Assembly (NCBI RefSeq): GCF_032854445.1
Contig: NC_088300.1
Span: 49,965,682 to 50,029,681, forward strand
Direction: 5' to 3'
Source: Liolophura sinensis
Taxonomy: Eukaryota; Mollusca; Polyplacophora; Chitonida; Chitonidae
DNA: 64,000 bases
Shown here: positions 24,236-37,047 of the stretch, piece after piece
How positions within the stretch are numbered: position 1 is the first letter of the stretch
How the letters are laid out: each line of letters begins with the position of its first letter
Made by a program: the position numbers and the translations under genes
The notes under the pieces: model-generated
Database searches by the model: none
The model's input: only the letters and a program-made list of their open reading frames with translations
What the model was told of the DNA's origin: nothing

Positions 24236-26964
24236 ATGGTGAGTATTTTTCAGATTAGTGGTCAAATTATTTTAAGAAATTGGAACTCTTAAATGTTAGA
24301 AAATACTTTTTGCTTTGGGTAATATTGTGTGCTTTAATGCATTTTGAATAATTCTAGACCAGTGAGGTCTAATAAATTAAAATTAACATCACTGCATATT
24401 TTTTAACGAATTCGGCATTCGGCATTGTAATTTGCTACTATTTAAGCATTTGCACGAACAGTTAGATTTAAACCCAAACTGAAGTAAATTGGCAAGAGGT
24501 CATCGATCACCGGTTATGTGTGACCATTGCCACCTTTCACACTGTCGTCGCTGCTCTGGTTTTACTCTTTATGCTTACGTCTTTCAGTCATATTGCATTT
24601 TACGTATATTGATTATTATTTATCTTATCGGGTTATGGCTTTTGTAACTATCGTACTTAAACTTAAAAACCTTTAAGCTAATTTTTGAAACTGTGTGGGA
24701 AATGATGTGGTCAAAATTTTAGATATATAAAAGGTGTGTGTGAATGTTGCTAAGTTTCGCCATTTTATTTTCACCAATGTCCTGAACAGTCTTCCAAAAG
24801 GTGTATATAAAATTCATGTATTCTCATATTTTTCACTCTTTTAGCCCCTTGGAATTCCTTCTGGACAATACTTAGGTAAGCTTGAAAATTATATTTTCCT
24901 TTTATTTAAGCTTATAGATGTAGAGACCCGTCCAAGGCTTCTGAATCTATGCGTTAAAACAGACATTCATATACCAGCCATCCACATTCCGATGGGCATT
25001 CCAGGTCAATAATCGTAAAAACAATTTCCAAAATGACTTTTAACACAAACCAACAAACAACTCAAGGGTTTATAAAGTACGAAATTACGCCGAAATCCTG
25101 CAAAGAGAAGCAGTCAACAGTTTTCAATGGTGTTGGATAGATTCAAGGAATGTACTAGGCGAATGAGTTGAATCTGCTTTAAAATCGGATACCATGCTAC
25201 ATGTGGTATAAAGGTTATCGATAATCATAATATATATCTCATTTGGGCTTTGACTGCAACTGTTCACATATCCAACGTGGCAGTGTAATTCAACATGCTA
25301 AATAGATAGCCCGTGGCCCCGATTTAAGCGGAATTAGACGTTAACATGAAGCAGAATGCCAGAAATTCTGAACCAGTTCATATCGTATTTAAATATAGAA
25401 TACAGAAAGTTAAGTTCACTTACTACTTGTGTTCTGTATCTATAATTAGCCTCGTTATTTTGTTTTTGTTCTTTAATTTGATGTTGTTTCCCTTTGTAGG
25501 CTTCCTTGCCTACTTCAACAAAGTGTCCAATTGTGGCGTTGTTGGTAGAAATGAACTGAAGGCGATTCTGGAGCGCGCTGGCCGGGATCCAAGCGACAGT
25601 GAGATTCAGAGAATCCTGGACAGTGTCAGCGTTGATGGTAAGTACAAGTGAAGAGAAAATCCAACCTTTCTAATGCTAAAAATGAAGTGTGGCAAATGAT
25701 GAACCGGACATGTGTTCGTAGGTTTTGAAGAGAATCGAGAATTCCCAATTCTTGTGTACTCACTATCACAGTAAAATGTACTGGTGATAGGCCTACCATA
25801 GGCAATCTTTGATGAAGTTATCGCCTCTATTCAGCTCTTTGTGAAATCAGTTGTATTTAGTATCATAGTTGGCCATTTTTCGTGGCACATAACACCGCAA
25901 GCTTTATAAGTTTGGTTTCGACACCAAGAACTCATTGCCTAGAGCAACGCCATATAATTGTTCCAAAACCGGTGGCAAAGCGTATTTTATCTTTTGTGGT
26001 ATATGATCTGTCATGCAAGGCAGTATGGTTTTAGTGTTGGATGTCAGGAAATTCCGCTATAAAAAAGCAATCTGGTTTATTTGCCGAGAAAGTAGTGTAG
26101 GCTTTGTTACTGCATGGAGATGATAGAAATGAAGTGAAAATTTCAGTGTACACTAATGGAGGAAGGTCACAGAGGATAAGAATAGCATCATGCTTTAACA
26201 CTTCTATTCTTTTCTCATCTTTCCATGCAGCTCGAGGAATCAACTTCCAGGCTTTCATAGACTACGTACGCACCTTCAAGCAGTTACGCAACGTCGACTC
26301 TGAGTACAGAGAGGCCTTCCGTATCTATGATCGCAGTGGATCCGGAAAACTCACACAGGCGGACGTCGCTTACGTCTTTGAGAAGCTGCGTGTCAACGTT
26401 GACGTTCCCGCCCTCTTCAAGGTGGCCGATGCTGACAATAACGGCACAATTGAGTACAACGGTAAGTTTGTGCCTATGTCTTTCTATCTGCTACTCAATG
26501 CTTTAAGGCAGCTACAACTTTGAGTCAGAAAGTTTGTCACGTACCTAGCAATTCTTCGGGCAGTCTGTTTTACCTCACCGCCACCACTCCCGCTATCCTC
26601 CACAAACCTTATCACCGCCGTGCACCAATCATTTGAATATAAATATATATACCATGCAGAAGCCTCTGAATAGACCAGGCTGACGACAACGAGGCTACAT
26701 ATGTTTAGTAGTTCAGTCAGTTGACTGGCGAGGTTCAGAGATTTTCTCAAGGCACGAACTGCTTTCTTCATCCATAGACCTGACAGCAGCCAAAAAACTG
26801 AAGCGTTCTTGAAACTTAAGAAAAACTAATTATCCTTAAATAGCCGGATTTACATGGTGTAAAAGATTATAGATTAGAGACCACAAAGGATAAAATTCAC
26901 TTAATGTTTGTTTCTCTTGGTTTGTTTTGCAGAATTTGTTGACCTTATGAACAAGACTTTCTAA
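24236..26964 (+). CDS. calmodulin-like EF-hand protein (gene C)
   Basis: Exons 24236-24238, 24845-24875, 25500-25637, 26231-26461 and 26933-26964, all GT-AG, encode 144 residues. Residues 1-11 are MPLGIPSGQYL. Loop 1 (about 19-30, KVSNCGVVGRNE) and loop 2 (about 54-65) lack the acidic ligands. Loop 3 is 91-102 (DRSGSGKLTQAD) and loop 4 is 124-135 (DADNNGTIEYNE). The protein ends VDLMNKTF. Residue 58, at the exon 3/4 junction, is Ala. Length is 5 residues below calmodulin. The protein is identical to that of gene D; I count 9 silent differences and none that change a residue. Expected role: calcium sensing or buffering through the C-terminal lobe only. Partners are unknown. Confidence 0.95.
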
Positions 26965-27060
26965 AGATGACCCATAAGCCATGTAACAGGTCTTACCTTC
27001 CCTAAGGCCTTGGACAGCGGATGGATGTATTTTTTTTTTAAATGTAAAAGTGTATTTGCT

Positions 27061-27165
27061 TATTCGGTATAGAATCTGCATCAGGGGCAGCGGGTTTGTG
27101 CTAATGATAAGTGAATATATCTTTTCTTGTACATAAGTGGCAATAAAGAAGAGCTGCGGCCAAAA
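27061..27165 (+). other. conserved 3' UTR block and poly(A) signal of gene C
   Basis: Contains CTGCATCAGGGGCAGCGGG, AATGATAAGTGAAT and GTGGCAATAAAG, with AATAAA at 27142-27147. Confidence 0.8.
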
Positions 27166-27805
27166 TCATCTTGTTTGTTGTTATAGTGTTAGGCCTATTA
27201 GTTGTTAAGATCGAAAGTAGAGACTTCTGAAGAAAATGCGAAACTGAAAGGTTTGTTTTTGAAATGAATAATTGGTAAATCTATCTGGTGCTTGTTTTCA
27301 ATATCCTGAAATCGCAAACATTAACGCGAGAGTTAAGTGGAAGATTCAGAACTCACTGCAAAATTAATTGGGTCAAGGTCATTGATGACAGTTCAGTTCC
27401 CTTATATGCGTTAAGTATAATCATGTTCAATTTCTTATACGGTATGCTTTCTTCCATATATACGGTTGAAAACTGAGTATTTTACACATCAGTCGGGTGA
27501 AGCGAAATCATGACATGAAGCGATATCTAATTTTACTGAGGAAAATGTAATGGATGTTTCTTCAACAGAGGAACAACCACACTTCCGCTGTACCGAGCTG
27601 TATCGTCGTATCACTTGGCTTGCCATTTTGGTGGCCCTATTGATAAGACTTGTACACACGTTTTGTTCTAAACACTGTCATGACTCAAATTTTAAGTAAA
27701 GCCTCAACGACTTAGATTTAAGTAAAGCCTCAACTAGCTGTGCTGTCTGTACATCTGGAACTGAACAATTCATCTGGCCAAGTTGATTCGAACATGTTGA
27801 TTACT

Positions 27806-28078
27806 GTTTATTTATCTCTTTGATTGGAGTTTAACGCCGTACTCAAGAATATTTCACTTATACGACGGAGCCCAGCATTATGGTTTGAGGAAACCGGGCA
27901 GAGCCCGGTGAAACCCCACGACCATCCGCGGGTTGCAGCGTACCTTCCCACATACGACTGGAAAGGAAGCCAGCATGAGCTGGACTTGAACTCACGGCGA
28001 CCGCATTTGATGAGAGGCTCGTGGGACATAACGCTGCACTAGCGCGCTAACCAGCTGAGCCACGGAGGCCTCCCCATT
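27806..28078 (-). mobile_element. SINE downstream of gene C, with target repeats
   Basis: Near full-length SINE flanked by TTGATTACT at 27797-27805 and 28079-28087. An orthologous copy sits in unit 2 (36317). Unit 3 has a single TTGATTACT at 44229-44237, an empty site. Confidence 0.92.
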
Positions 28079-28308
28079 TTGATTACTCGCCAGGGGCAGA
28101 AGGTGATAAATAACATGGAGCTAAATGGGCGAAATGTTGGTTTTGCAGTACACCGAATAGGTCATAATGGAAGATTTGGGACATTATTTTTCCAGCAAGA
28201 ATTTCCTATCCAAAATTTATATTTTTCACTTCTTTAATGGAAAAAAAAAACAGATTCCAGGCGTTTCTGGCCGGAGTTAAATTGGCTTTATTTTTAACAA
28301 CACTACTC

Positions 28309-28571
28309 TATTTATTTATTGATTTATTTATTTGATTGGTGTTTTACTCCGTACTCAAGAATATTTCACTTATACGACAGCGGCCAGCATTATGGTGATA
28401 GCCCAGGGGAAACCCACGGCCATCTGCAGGTTGCTGAACACCATCCCACGTATGGTCGGAGAGGAAGCCAGCAAGAGCTGGACTTGAACTCACAACGACC
28501 GCATTGGTGAGAGGCTCGTGGGTCATTACGCTGCGCTAGCGCGCTAACCAACTGAACCACGGAGCCCTCCA
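28309..28571 (-). mobile_element. second SINE downstream of gene C
   Basis: Full-length type copy with left target sequence AACACTACTC at 28299-28308. The right repeat has been lost by a short deletion. It is orthologous to the SINE at 36772, and unit 3 is empty at this point. Confidence 0.9.
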
Positions 28572-30228
28572 ACCCGCACCAAAGAGTTCGCTGATGATTG
28601 GCACAGGGCAGCTAAGACAAAAGTATAAATGAGATACGGGATCGTGCGATTGAAATCTTAAACTTTGAGGAAAGGACATATGTCTTTTCGTTGAGACGTT
28701 TTATTTTTGGATACAATATGGCACTGTAAATGTTATAGGGTCGCCGTCTAAACGAAGACATTGACGTGAAAGACATTCTGTTGTGAACCTTAAGCGTCAT
28801 TTAGCCGTTGTACAGGTATCTGATGTCTCAAGGCGTTTCTGCTTACTCAACACACAACTTTTCATGCTGGAATAGCTCTCCTTACCCAAAACATGTTACC
28901 CAAAAATTCCTCTTTTACGCAAATGTGAAGAAGAAAAATTATGTGAAGTCGTACATGTAGTACCTGGCCATTGGCAGTGAGATCTATAAAGCCCATATTA
29001 GAAGTCAAATATTAAAATGCATGTACTTCCATTTAAAACAGTCTAAAATATTTCAAAAATAGAATCACAGATGTAGTTTTAGGCAGACTGTGCTAATGTT
29101 TATTTCAAGTTTGAGTTGTATTTTCCTTTAATAATCATTCGTAGTCGTAATTAGAAAGTAAAGTTTAAAAGAATGGCACTGAGTGACTAGAGTTTAGAAG
29201 TAAATGTACTGAATTAATAAGATCTATAGATATTTCGAAATATGGGGTATTTCATATGGGAGGTGTTTTCGTTTATGCTTTAACTTAATATCACATTCAG
29301 TAAATCCCATATAGTATTGCTTGTATCATTTCATGTAGTAAAAATACATGCAAGGAATCCCAGGAATTCAAAGTACTTTATATTCGTACAGAATAAACTT
29401 AGTTCTAACTTTTTGCGTGAATCAAGACGAAAACGTATAGATGAAAACAATACTATCAACATTAACACATGGTTATATTATATATGCTGACTTACATATT
29501 AACGCATTGAGAGTTTTACGGGGAGTGTAAGCGTCACATCGTGCTGGTGTTTCTTGTACTGGTTACATGAGCGTCTGTGTACACTCTACAGAGCTCTGAG
29601 ACCATTGCCAAGTGGAACAATATTTGGATCATGTTTTACTTAGTTGTAATACATTCAGACAATTTCATTGTCTGCAACAGCGGGTAGCCCCACTTGGTGT
29701 TAAGCACCTTACAATGCACGGCTTGCTTGCTCCAGAAAAGAACAGGGCCAGAATTCTCCAGACAGTTGCAGAGTGTTCTGTGTCCTCCGGGAGATTTTAA
29801 TTATTTTTTTGACAGAATAACCTGAAATAATATACAGAAGTAACGTAGATCGTTCATATGGTTGTGGTGTACATCAGTTCCATCAGGGGACTGGCACACT
29901 CCAATGTCTCAAACATCAACCAACCATACCATCTCCAATGCTGGTATTATGTGGATGAATTCAGCGAAACGCGCTTCAGTTATACTTAGGTAAAGTCAGC
30001 ATATGATTCATTTCATGATTCATGTCAAGCTGCTTCATAATTATACTTTTCATGAAATATCAAGGCAAAAATTAATATTTCTCAAATCTATCCGTAAAGT
30101 TAAGCGTAAAGGAATTATTACAGAGTTCAGCTAAGTCATAAAGAACTGTCTTCAGGAATGGTTTTATTCTTTAAGAATTGGTAAAGAATCAAAACCACCC
30201 TCACACATCTTAAAACCTCTAAAAGACA

Positions 30229-30247
30229 GTGGGGGGGGGGGGGAGGG
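30229..30247. repeat. poly-G run
   Basis: A run of about 13 G followed by AGGGG, specific to unit 2. Confidence 0.85.
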
Positions 30248-32540
30248 GAATGTTACATAATTATAAACCTGTTTTGACCCCAGTCATTTCAAAGCAGCAA
30301 ACTTTGTAACATGTTAACGAAAGTTACATGAAAGACATAGACATGGACAAAAAATGAATGAAAACTCATCAGTAAAATTAAATTCTAAGAAAAAATAGAA
30401 ATAAATAAACATATTTAAGTCAAAGAACAGGCATAGGTTTCCTATCATCTTTAGTTTCTAAAGATACATTTATTCATTCGGGTGTAAGAGATAAATTTGA
30501 CGGAAAGTCAGCTGATGAATGCTTAAGGCGACACAAGCTTACACAGTCGTCAATATGAGCACTTCCGAAATCTGTGTATAAACCATTAACGTTGTATGTG
30601 CTCCATATCGTCATTTTTTGGCTAATGTTTTTTTGGACGAAAGCTTTGTTGATATAGCTATAATCGTTTGTATAGCTGATACAGTAGAATAATTGGTTTC
30701 GAGGTCTTCACAAATCTGTAGGTTTTCATTGGAGTAAAAAATCGTTTAAATGAATGAGTTCTTATTTTCAACTGATTGGGATAGGGCTACAAGCAGTCCC
30801 GATAACTGGAGCATTGTCTTATTTTGAGGACTTCTCCAGCTCACAAAACCTAAGGATGCCTTGGTTGATTCCTAAGCATACCAGGGTGCCGTGATCATTA
30901 GATACACATGTCCAAGAATAAACGAAAAGAGATACTGTGGATAATTTTTTATTACTGACAGACATTTTATTATCTAACGTTAAAAGCAAAGAGAAATACT
31001 ATGGGTTTAATAAATACAATTTTTAAGCATGAATGACCATATAAAGTTTAGGTAATTCCCAAGTTTAGACGATATATAGTTTGATATTTTACTTTCAACC
31101 AAATCTATAACTTACACACGAGGTAATATCTTTGAATATCACACGAGATCTTTGAATAGTACAAATGGGAGGAAAACCTGTAGCTTTTGGGACTCTTTTG
31201 GATGTACAGTTGACTGCAACTAAACAGTTTATGAGAACTGAATTTCAATGCTGAATTTCACTGTTATCTTTATGGCCTTACTGTACGTTTCTTTGGCATG
31301 TCTGACAGTGTGCTCTTTGAACTGCCTTTTGAACTGCCCTTTGAAATATTGGAGGGCCATAGTCTTCATACTTAAAGCCTATTTGTTTGTCTCGGACAGG
31401 TTAATAGCACTGACGTAACGAACAGCATGCATCGTGGAGACGCGGTTACCTATTGTTATTCTGGCTATTCAGGAATCTTGAATGGCTTTATATGGTCACA
31501 ATCCTTAGAGTGGAACGCCTGGACAATGGTACACACTGAAGCATGTCGAACTTTACCTCGGGAAAATGACACTACCTTATTCATTTTTGGAATGCATGGA
31601 GATCAGTTCCATGTTCGAAGCTGGAGCTGCCATCTCTCGTCCCCACCCACAATATGTTTTAATTGGAAATCAATTTTTTTTCTCCAGCTAAAAATGTTGG
31701 CCATACACGTCTTTATTAACTGTGTAATCATGATGCCTGTACAATTCGGCATACTGAAAATCATTCCTGAAAAAAAATGGTAGCAGTTAGTTTAACTTCT
31801 GCAATTTGCCTTTGTATTATTCGTGCCCACAATTGTTTCTATGACTTACTTTTAGGTTTGCTAAATAAAGGCTGTTTCATTATTATATAAGTGAGCAAGG
31901 TGTTGTTAATCCGCTGTATAATAAATCATGTGCAAACTTTTACCAAAACATGACTGCTACTACACCATGACTCTATAGGAGTTATGTAAACTACTACTTT
32001 TTAAGTATTACATAAACAGTTAGAATGAAACCTAACTGAGATAAATTAACAACAGGTAGGATTTCTACTCTTACTTGTGTACTTGTGAATTACCACACTA
32101 TCGTCGCTGCTGTAGTTTGTAATTCAACTTCAAGCGAATATAGACTTTGAAATGTATAGCGCTGAAAAGATATAGAATGACAGAAGGCCATTGAAAGTAT
32201 TTTGACATGTCGTCAAAATCAGCTGAACACGGAAGGAGGGTGTAGCCTAGTTTTATGTTTTCATGTGCTAACATACAAAACTGGTCCTCTGGTTTCAGTA
32301 CAATGCTTAGTTCAACAATAAAGAAGTACTGAAGTATACCGGAAATCAACTGGTAATTGTGCATGAGATAAATTCGGCAACCTGCAAATAATCAGATGTA
32401 ATCAACCTGGACTTCCATTGTCCCGCTATAATATGTGTAAACCATTCACCGAAAAACGCCATGGCAGTTTATACGCTGCCATGAGAAAGGTTCCTCATTG
32501 TGCAGTAGATGAAAGAGGAAAAATCTTTGTGCTGGTTTAC

Positions 32541-32764
32541 ATTGTTCACTTAGTTGTTCAGTGTTCCGGAACAGGAGAATCTTAAGAGGTCTGGATTATT
32601 ATTCTGACCTCACAAAACCGGATTTTGGCATGTCTCATTCTTAAGCTCCTCCCTGTCCCGTGGGTTGTGTATATAAGGCTAAGGAATCGAATTGCCGGAC
32701 ACAGACACATTTGCTCTCTGTCCATCCTTCCAGCTGTCGACCAAGGCCTTCATCCTCATTCACC
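32541..32764 (+). promoter_or_regulatory. promoter and conserved 5' UTR of gene D
   Basis: Nearly identical to the gene C promoter: palindrome TGTTCCGGAACA at 32562-32573, TATATAA at 32670-32676, then the shared leader. The spacing from palindrome to TATA is the same (about 97 bp). Confidence 0.85.
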
Positions 32765-35475
32765 ATGGTGAGTATTTTTCAGATTAGTTGTCAAATTATT
32801 TTAAGAAATTGGAACTCTTAAATGTTAGAAAATACTTTTTGCTTTGGGTAATATTGTGTGCTTTAATGCATTTTGAATAATTCTAGACCAGTGAGGTCTA
32901 ATAAATTGAAATTAACATCACTGCATATTTTGTAACGAATTCGGCATTCGGTATTGTAATTTGCTACTATTTAAGCATTTGCACGAACAATTAGATTAAA
33001 ACCCAAACTGAAGTAAAATGACAAGAGGTCATCGATCACCGGTTATGTGTGACCATTGCCACCTTTCACACTGTCGTCGCTGCTCTGGTTTTACTCTTTA
33101 TGCTTACGTCTTTCAGTCATATTGCATTTTACGTATATTGATTATTATTTAGCTTATCGGGTTATGGCTTTTGTAACTATCGTACTTAAACTTACAAACC
33201 TTTAAGCTAACTTTTGAAACTGTGTGGAAAATGACGTGGTCAAAATTTTAGATATATAAAAGGTGAGTGTGAATGCTGATAAGTTTCGCCAATTTATTTT
33301 CACCAATGTCCTGAATAGTCTTCCAAAAGGTGTTTATAAAATTCACGTCTTCTTATATTTTTCACTCTTTCAGCCTCTTGGAATTCCTTCTGGACAATAC
33401 TTAGGTAAGCTTGAAAATTATATTTTCCTTTCATTTAGGCATATAGATGTAGAGACCCGTCCAAGGCTTCTGAATCTATGCGTTAAAACAAACATTCATA
33501 TACCAGCCATCCACATTCCGATGGGCATTCCAGATCAATAATCGTAAAAACAATTTCCAAAATGACTTTTAACACAAACCAACAAACAACTCAAGGGTTT
33601 ATAAAGGACGAAATAACGCCGAAATCCTGCAAAGAGAAGCAGTCAACAGTTTTCAATGGTGTTGGATAGATTCAAGGAATGTAATGAGTTGAATCTGCTT
33701 TAAAGGTCTAAAGGTTATCGATAATCATAATATATATCTCATTTGGGCTTTGACTGCAACTGTTCACATTTCCAACGTGGCAGTGTAATTCAACATGCTA
33801 AATAGATGACCCGTGGCCCCGATTTAAGCGGAATTAGACGTTAACATGAAGCAGAATGCCAGAAATTCTGAACCAGTGCATACCGTGTTCAAATATAGAA
33901 TACAGAAAGTTAAGTTCACTTACTACTTGTGTTCTGTATCTATATTTAGCCTCGTTAATTTGTTTTTGTTCTTGAATTTGATATTGTTTCACTTTGTAGG
34001 CTTCCTTGCCTACTTCAACAAAGTGTCCAACTGTGGCGTTGTTGGTAGAAATGAACTGAAGGCGATTCTGGAGCGCGCTGGTCGGGATCCGAGCGACAGT
34101 GAGATTCAGAGAATCCTGGACAGTGTCAGCGTTGATGGTAAGTACAAGTGAAGAGAAAATCCAACCTTTTTAATGCTAAAAATGAAGTGTGGCAATTGAT
34201 GAACCGGACATGTGTTCGTAGGTTTTGAAGAGAATCGACAATTCCCAGTTCTCGTGTACACAATGTCACAGTAAAATGTACTGATGATAGGCCTACCATA
34301 GGCAAGCTTTGATGCATTTATCGCCTCTATTCAGCTCTTTGTGAAATCAGTTGTATTTAGTATCATAGTTGGCCATTTTTCATGCCACATAACACCGCAA
34401 GCTTTGATTTCGACACCAAGAACTCATTGCCTAGAGCAACGCCATATAATTGTTGCAAAACCGGCGGCATAGCGTATTTTATCTTTTGTGGTATATGATC
34501 TCTCATGCAAGGCAGTATGGTTTTAGTGTTGGATGTCAGGAAATTCCGTTATAAAAAAGAATGTAGTTTGTTCGCTGAGATTGTAGTGTAGGCTTTGTTA
34601 CTGCATGGAAATGATAGAAATGAGGTGAAAGTTTTGCTTGCACTTCCAGTGTACACTAATTTTGGTTTTGGAGAAAGGTCACAGAGGACAAGAACAGTAT
34701 CATGCTTTAACGCTTCTTGTTGTTTTCATCTTTCCATGCAGCTCGAGGAATAAACTTCCAGGCTTTCATAGACTACGTACGAACCTTCAAGCAGTTACGC
34801 AACGTCGACTCTGAGTACAGAGAGGCCTTCCGTATCTATGATCGCAGTGGATCTGGAAAACTCACACAGGCGGACGTCGCTTATGTCTTTGAGAAGCTGC
34901 GTGTCAACGTTGACGTTCCCGCTCTCTTCAAGGTGGCCGATGCTGACAATAACGGCACAATTGAGTACAACGGTAAGTTTGTGCCTATGTCTTTCTATCT
35001 GCTACTCAATGCTTTAAGGCAGCTACAACTTTGAGTCAGAAAGTTTGTCACGTACCTAGCAATTCTTCGGGCAGTCTGTTTTACCTCATCGCCACCACTC
35101 CCCCTATCCTCCACAAACCTTATCACCGCCGTACACCAATCATTTGAATATAAATATATATACCATGCACAAGCTTCTGAATAGACCAGGCTGACGACAA
35201 CGAGGCTACATATGTTTAGTAGTTCAGTCAGTTGACTGGCGAAGTTCAGGGATTTTCTCAAGGCACGAACCGCTATCTTCATCCCTAGACCTGACAGCAG
35301 CCAAAAACCTGAAGCGTTCTTGAAACTTAAGAAAAACTAATTATCCTTAAATAGCCGGATTTACATGGTGTAAAAGATTATAGATAAGAGACCACAAAGG
35401 ATAAAATTCACTTAATGTTTGTTTCTCTTGGTTTGTTTTGCAGAATTTGTTGACCTTATGAACAAGACTTTCTAA
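32765..35475 (+). CDS. calmodulin-like EF-hand protein (gene D)
   Basis: Exons 32765-32767, 33374-33404, 34000-34137, 34742-34972 and 35444-35475 encode the same 144-residue protein as gene C, including Ala58, Asp at position 12 of loop 3 and the canonical loop 4. Differences from C are all silent (for example ATC/ATA, CGC/CGA, TCC/TCT, TAC/TAT and GCC/GCT in exon 4). Introns and flanks differ more, with small indels. All splice sites, the TATA box and the poly(A) signal are intact, so the gene should be expressed. Confidence 0.95.
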
Positions 35476-35570
35476 AGATGACCCATAAGCCATGTAACAG
35501 GTCTTACCTTCTCTAAGGCCTTGGACAGCGGATAGATGTATTTTTTTTTTAAATGTAAAAGTGTATTTGC

Positions 35571-35675
35571 TTATTCGGTATAGAATCTGCATCAGGGGCA
35601 GCGGGTTTGTGCTAATGATAAGTGAATATATCTTTTCTTGTACATAAGTGGCAATAAAGAAGAACTGCGGCCAAA
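35571..35675 (+). other. conserved 3' UTR block and poly(A) signal of gene D
   Basis: The same block as after gene C, with AATAAA at 35653-35658. Confidence 0.8.
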
Positions 35676-36316
35676 ATCATCTTGTTTGTTGTTATAGTGT
35701 TAGGCCTAATAGTTGTTAAGATCGAAAGTAGAGACTTCTGAAGAAAATGCGAAACTGAAAGGTTTGTTTTTGAAATGATTGATTGGTAAATCTATCTGGT
35801 GCTTGTTTTCAATATCCTGAAATCGCAAACATTATTGCGACAGTTAAGTGGAAGATTCAGAATTCACTGCAAAATTAATTGGGTCAAGGTCATTGATGAC
35901 AGATCATTTCCCTTATATGCATTAAGTATAATCGTGTTCAATTTCTTATACGGTATGCTTTCTTCCATGTATACGGTTGAAAAGAGAGCATTTCACACAT
36001 CAGTAGTGTGAAGCGATAGTATGACATGAAGCGATACCTTATTTTACTCAGGAAAATGTAATGGATGTTTCTTCAACAGAGGAACAACCACACTTCCGCT
36101 GTACCGAGCTGTATCGTCGTATCACTTGGCTTGCCATTTTGGTGGCCCTATTGATAAGACTTGTACACACGTTTTGTTCTAAACACTGTCACGACTCAAA
36201 TTTTAAGTAAAGCCTCAACGACTCAGATTTAAGTAAAGCCTCAACTGGCTGTGTTGTCTGTACATCTGGAACTGGCCAATTCATCTGGCCAAGTTGATTC
36301 GAACATGTTGATTACT

Positions 36317-36587
36317 ATTTATTTATTTTTTTGATTGGAGTTTAACGCCGTACTCAAAAATTTTTCACTTATACGACGGCGCCCAGAATTATGGTTTGAG
36401 GAAACGGGGCAGAGCCTGGTGAAAACCCACGACCACCCGCGGGTTGCTGTCAGACCGTCCCACATACGACCGGAAAGGAAGTCAGCATGAGCTGGACTTG
36501 AACTCACGGCGACCACATTTGGTGGGAGGCTCGTGGGTCAATACGCTGCGCTAGCCCGCTAACCAATTGAGCCACGGATACCCCAAC
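36317..36587 (-). mobile_element. SINE downstream of gene D, ortholog of the 27806 copy
   Basis: Flanked by TTGATTACT at 36308-36316 and 36588-36596. The same insertion as in unit 1, so it predates the split of units 1 and 2. Confidence 0.92.
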
Positions 36588-36771
36588 TTGATTACTCGCA
36601 AGTTGGCAAAAGGTGATAAATAACATGGAGCTAAATGGGTGAAATGTTGGTTTTGCAGTACACCGAATAAGTCATAGTGGAAGATTGGGAACATTACTCT
36701 TCCAGCAAGAATTTCCTATCCAAAATTTATATTTTTCACTTAAATTGGCTTTATTTTCACCAACACTACTC

Positions 36772-37047
36772 GATTTATTTATTGATTTATTTATTTGATT
36801 GGTGTTTTACTCCGTACTCAAGAATATTTCACATATACGACAGCGGCCAGCATTATGGTGAGAGCCCGGGGGAAACCCACGGTCATCTGCAGATTGCTGA
36901 ACACCTTCCCACATATGGTCGGAGAGGAAGCCAGCATGAGCTGGACTTGAACTCACAACGACCGCATTGGTGAGAGGCTCCTGGGTCATTACGCTGCGCT
37001 AGCGTGCTAACCAACTGAGCCACGGAGCTCTCCAACCCCCACCCCTC
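36772..37047 (-). mobile_element. second SINE downstream of gene D, both target repeats kept
   Basis: AACACTACTC at 36762-36771 and again at 37048-37057. The empty site in unit 3 carries it once (44422-44431), followed by the same taatcacgtg flank. Confidence 0.93.

Larger units (their letters stand above)
18820..29143. repeat. tandem unit 1 (carries gene C)
   Basis: First of three direct repeats, starting near tagattagaaattaaagtc. It aligns along its length with units 2 and 3 (upstream DNA, gene, downstream DNA). It is longer because of a LINE insertion at 20332-21924. Confidence 0.9.
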
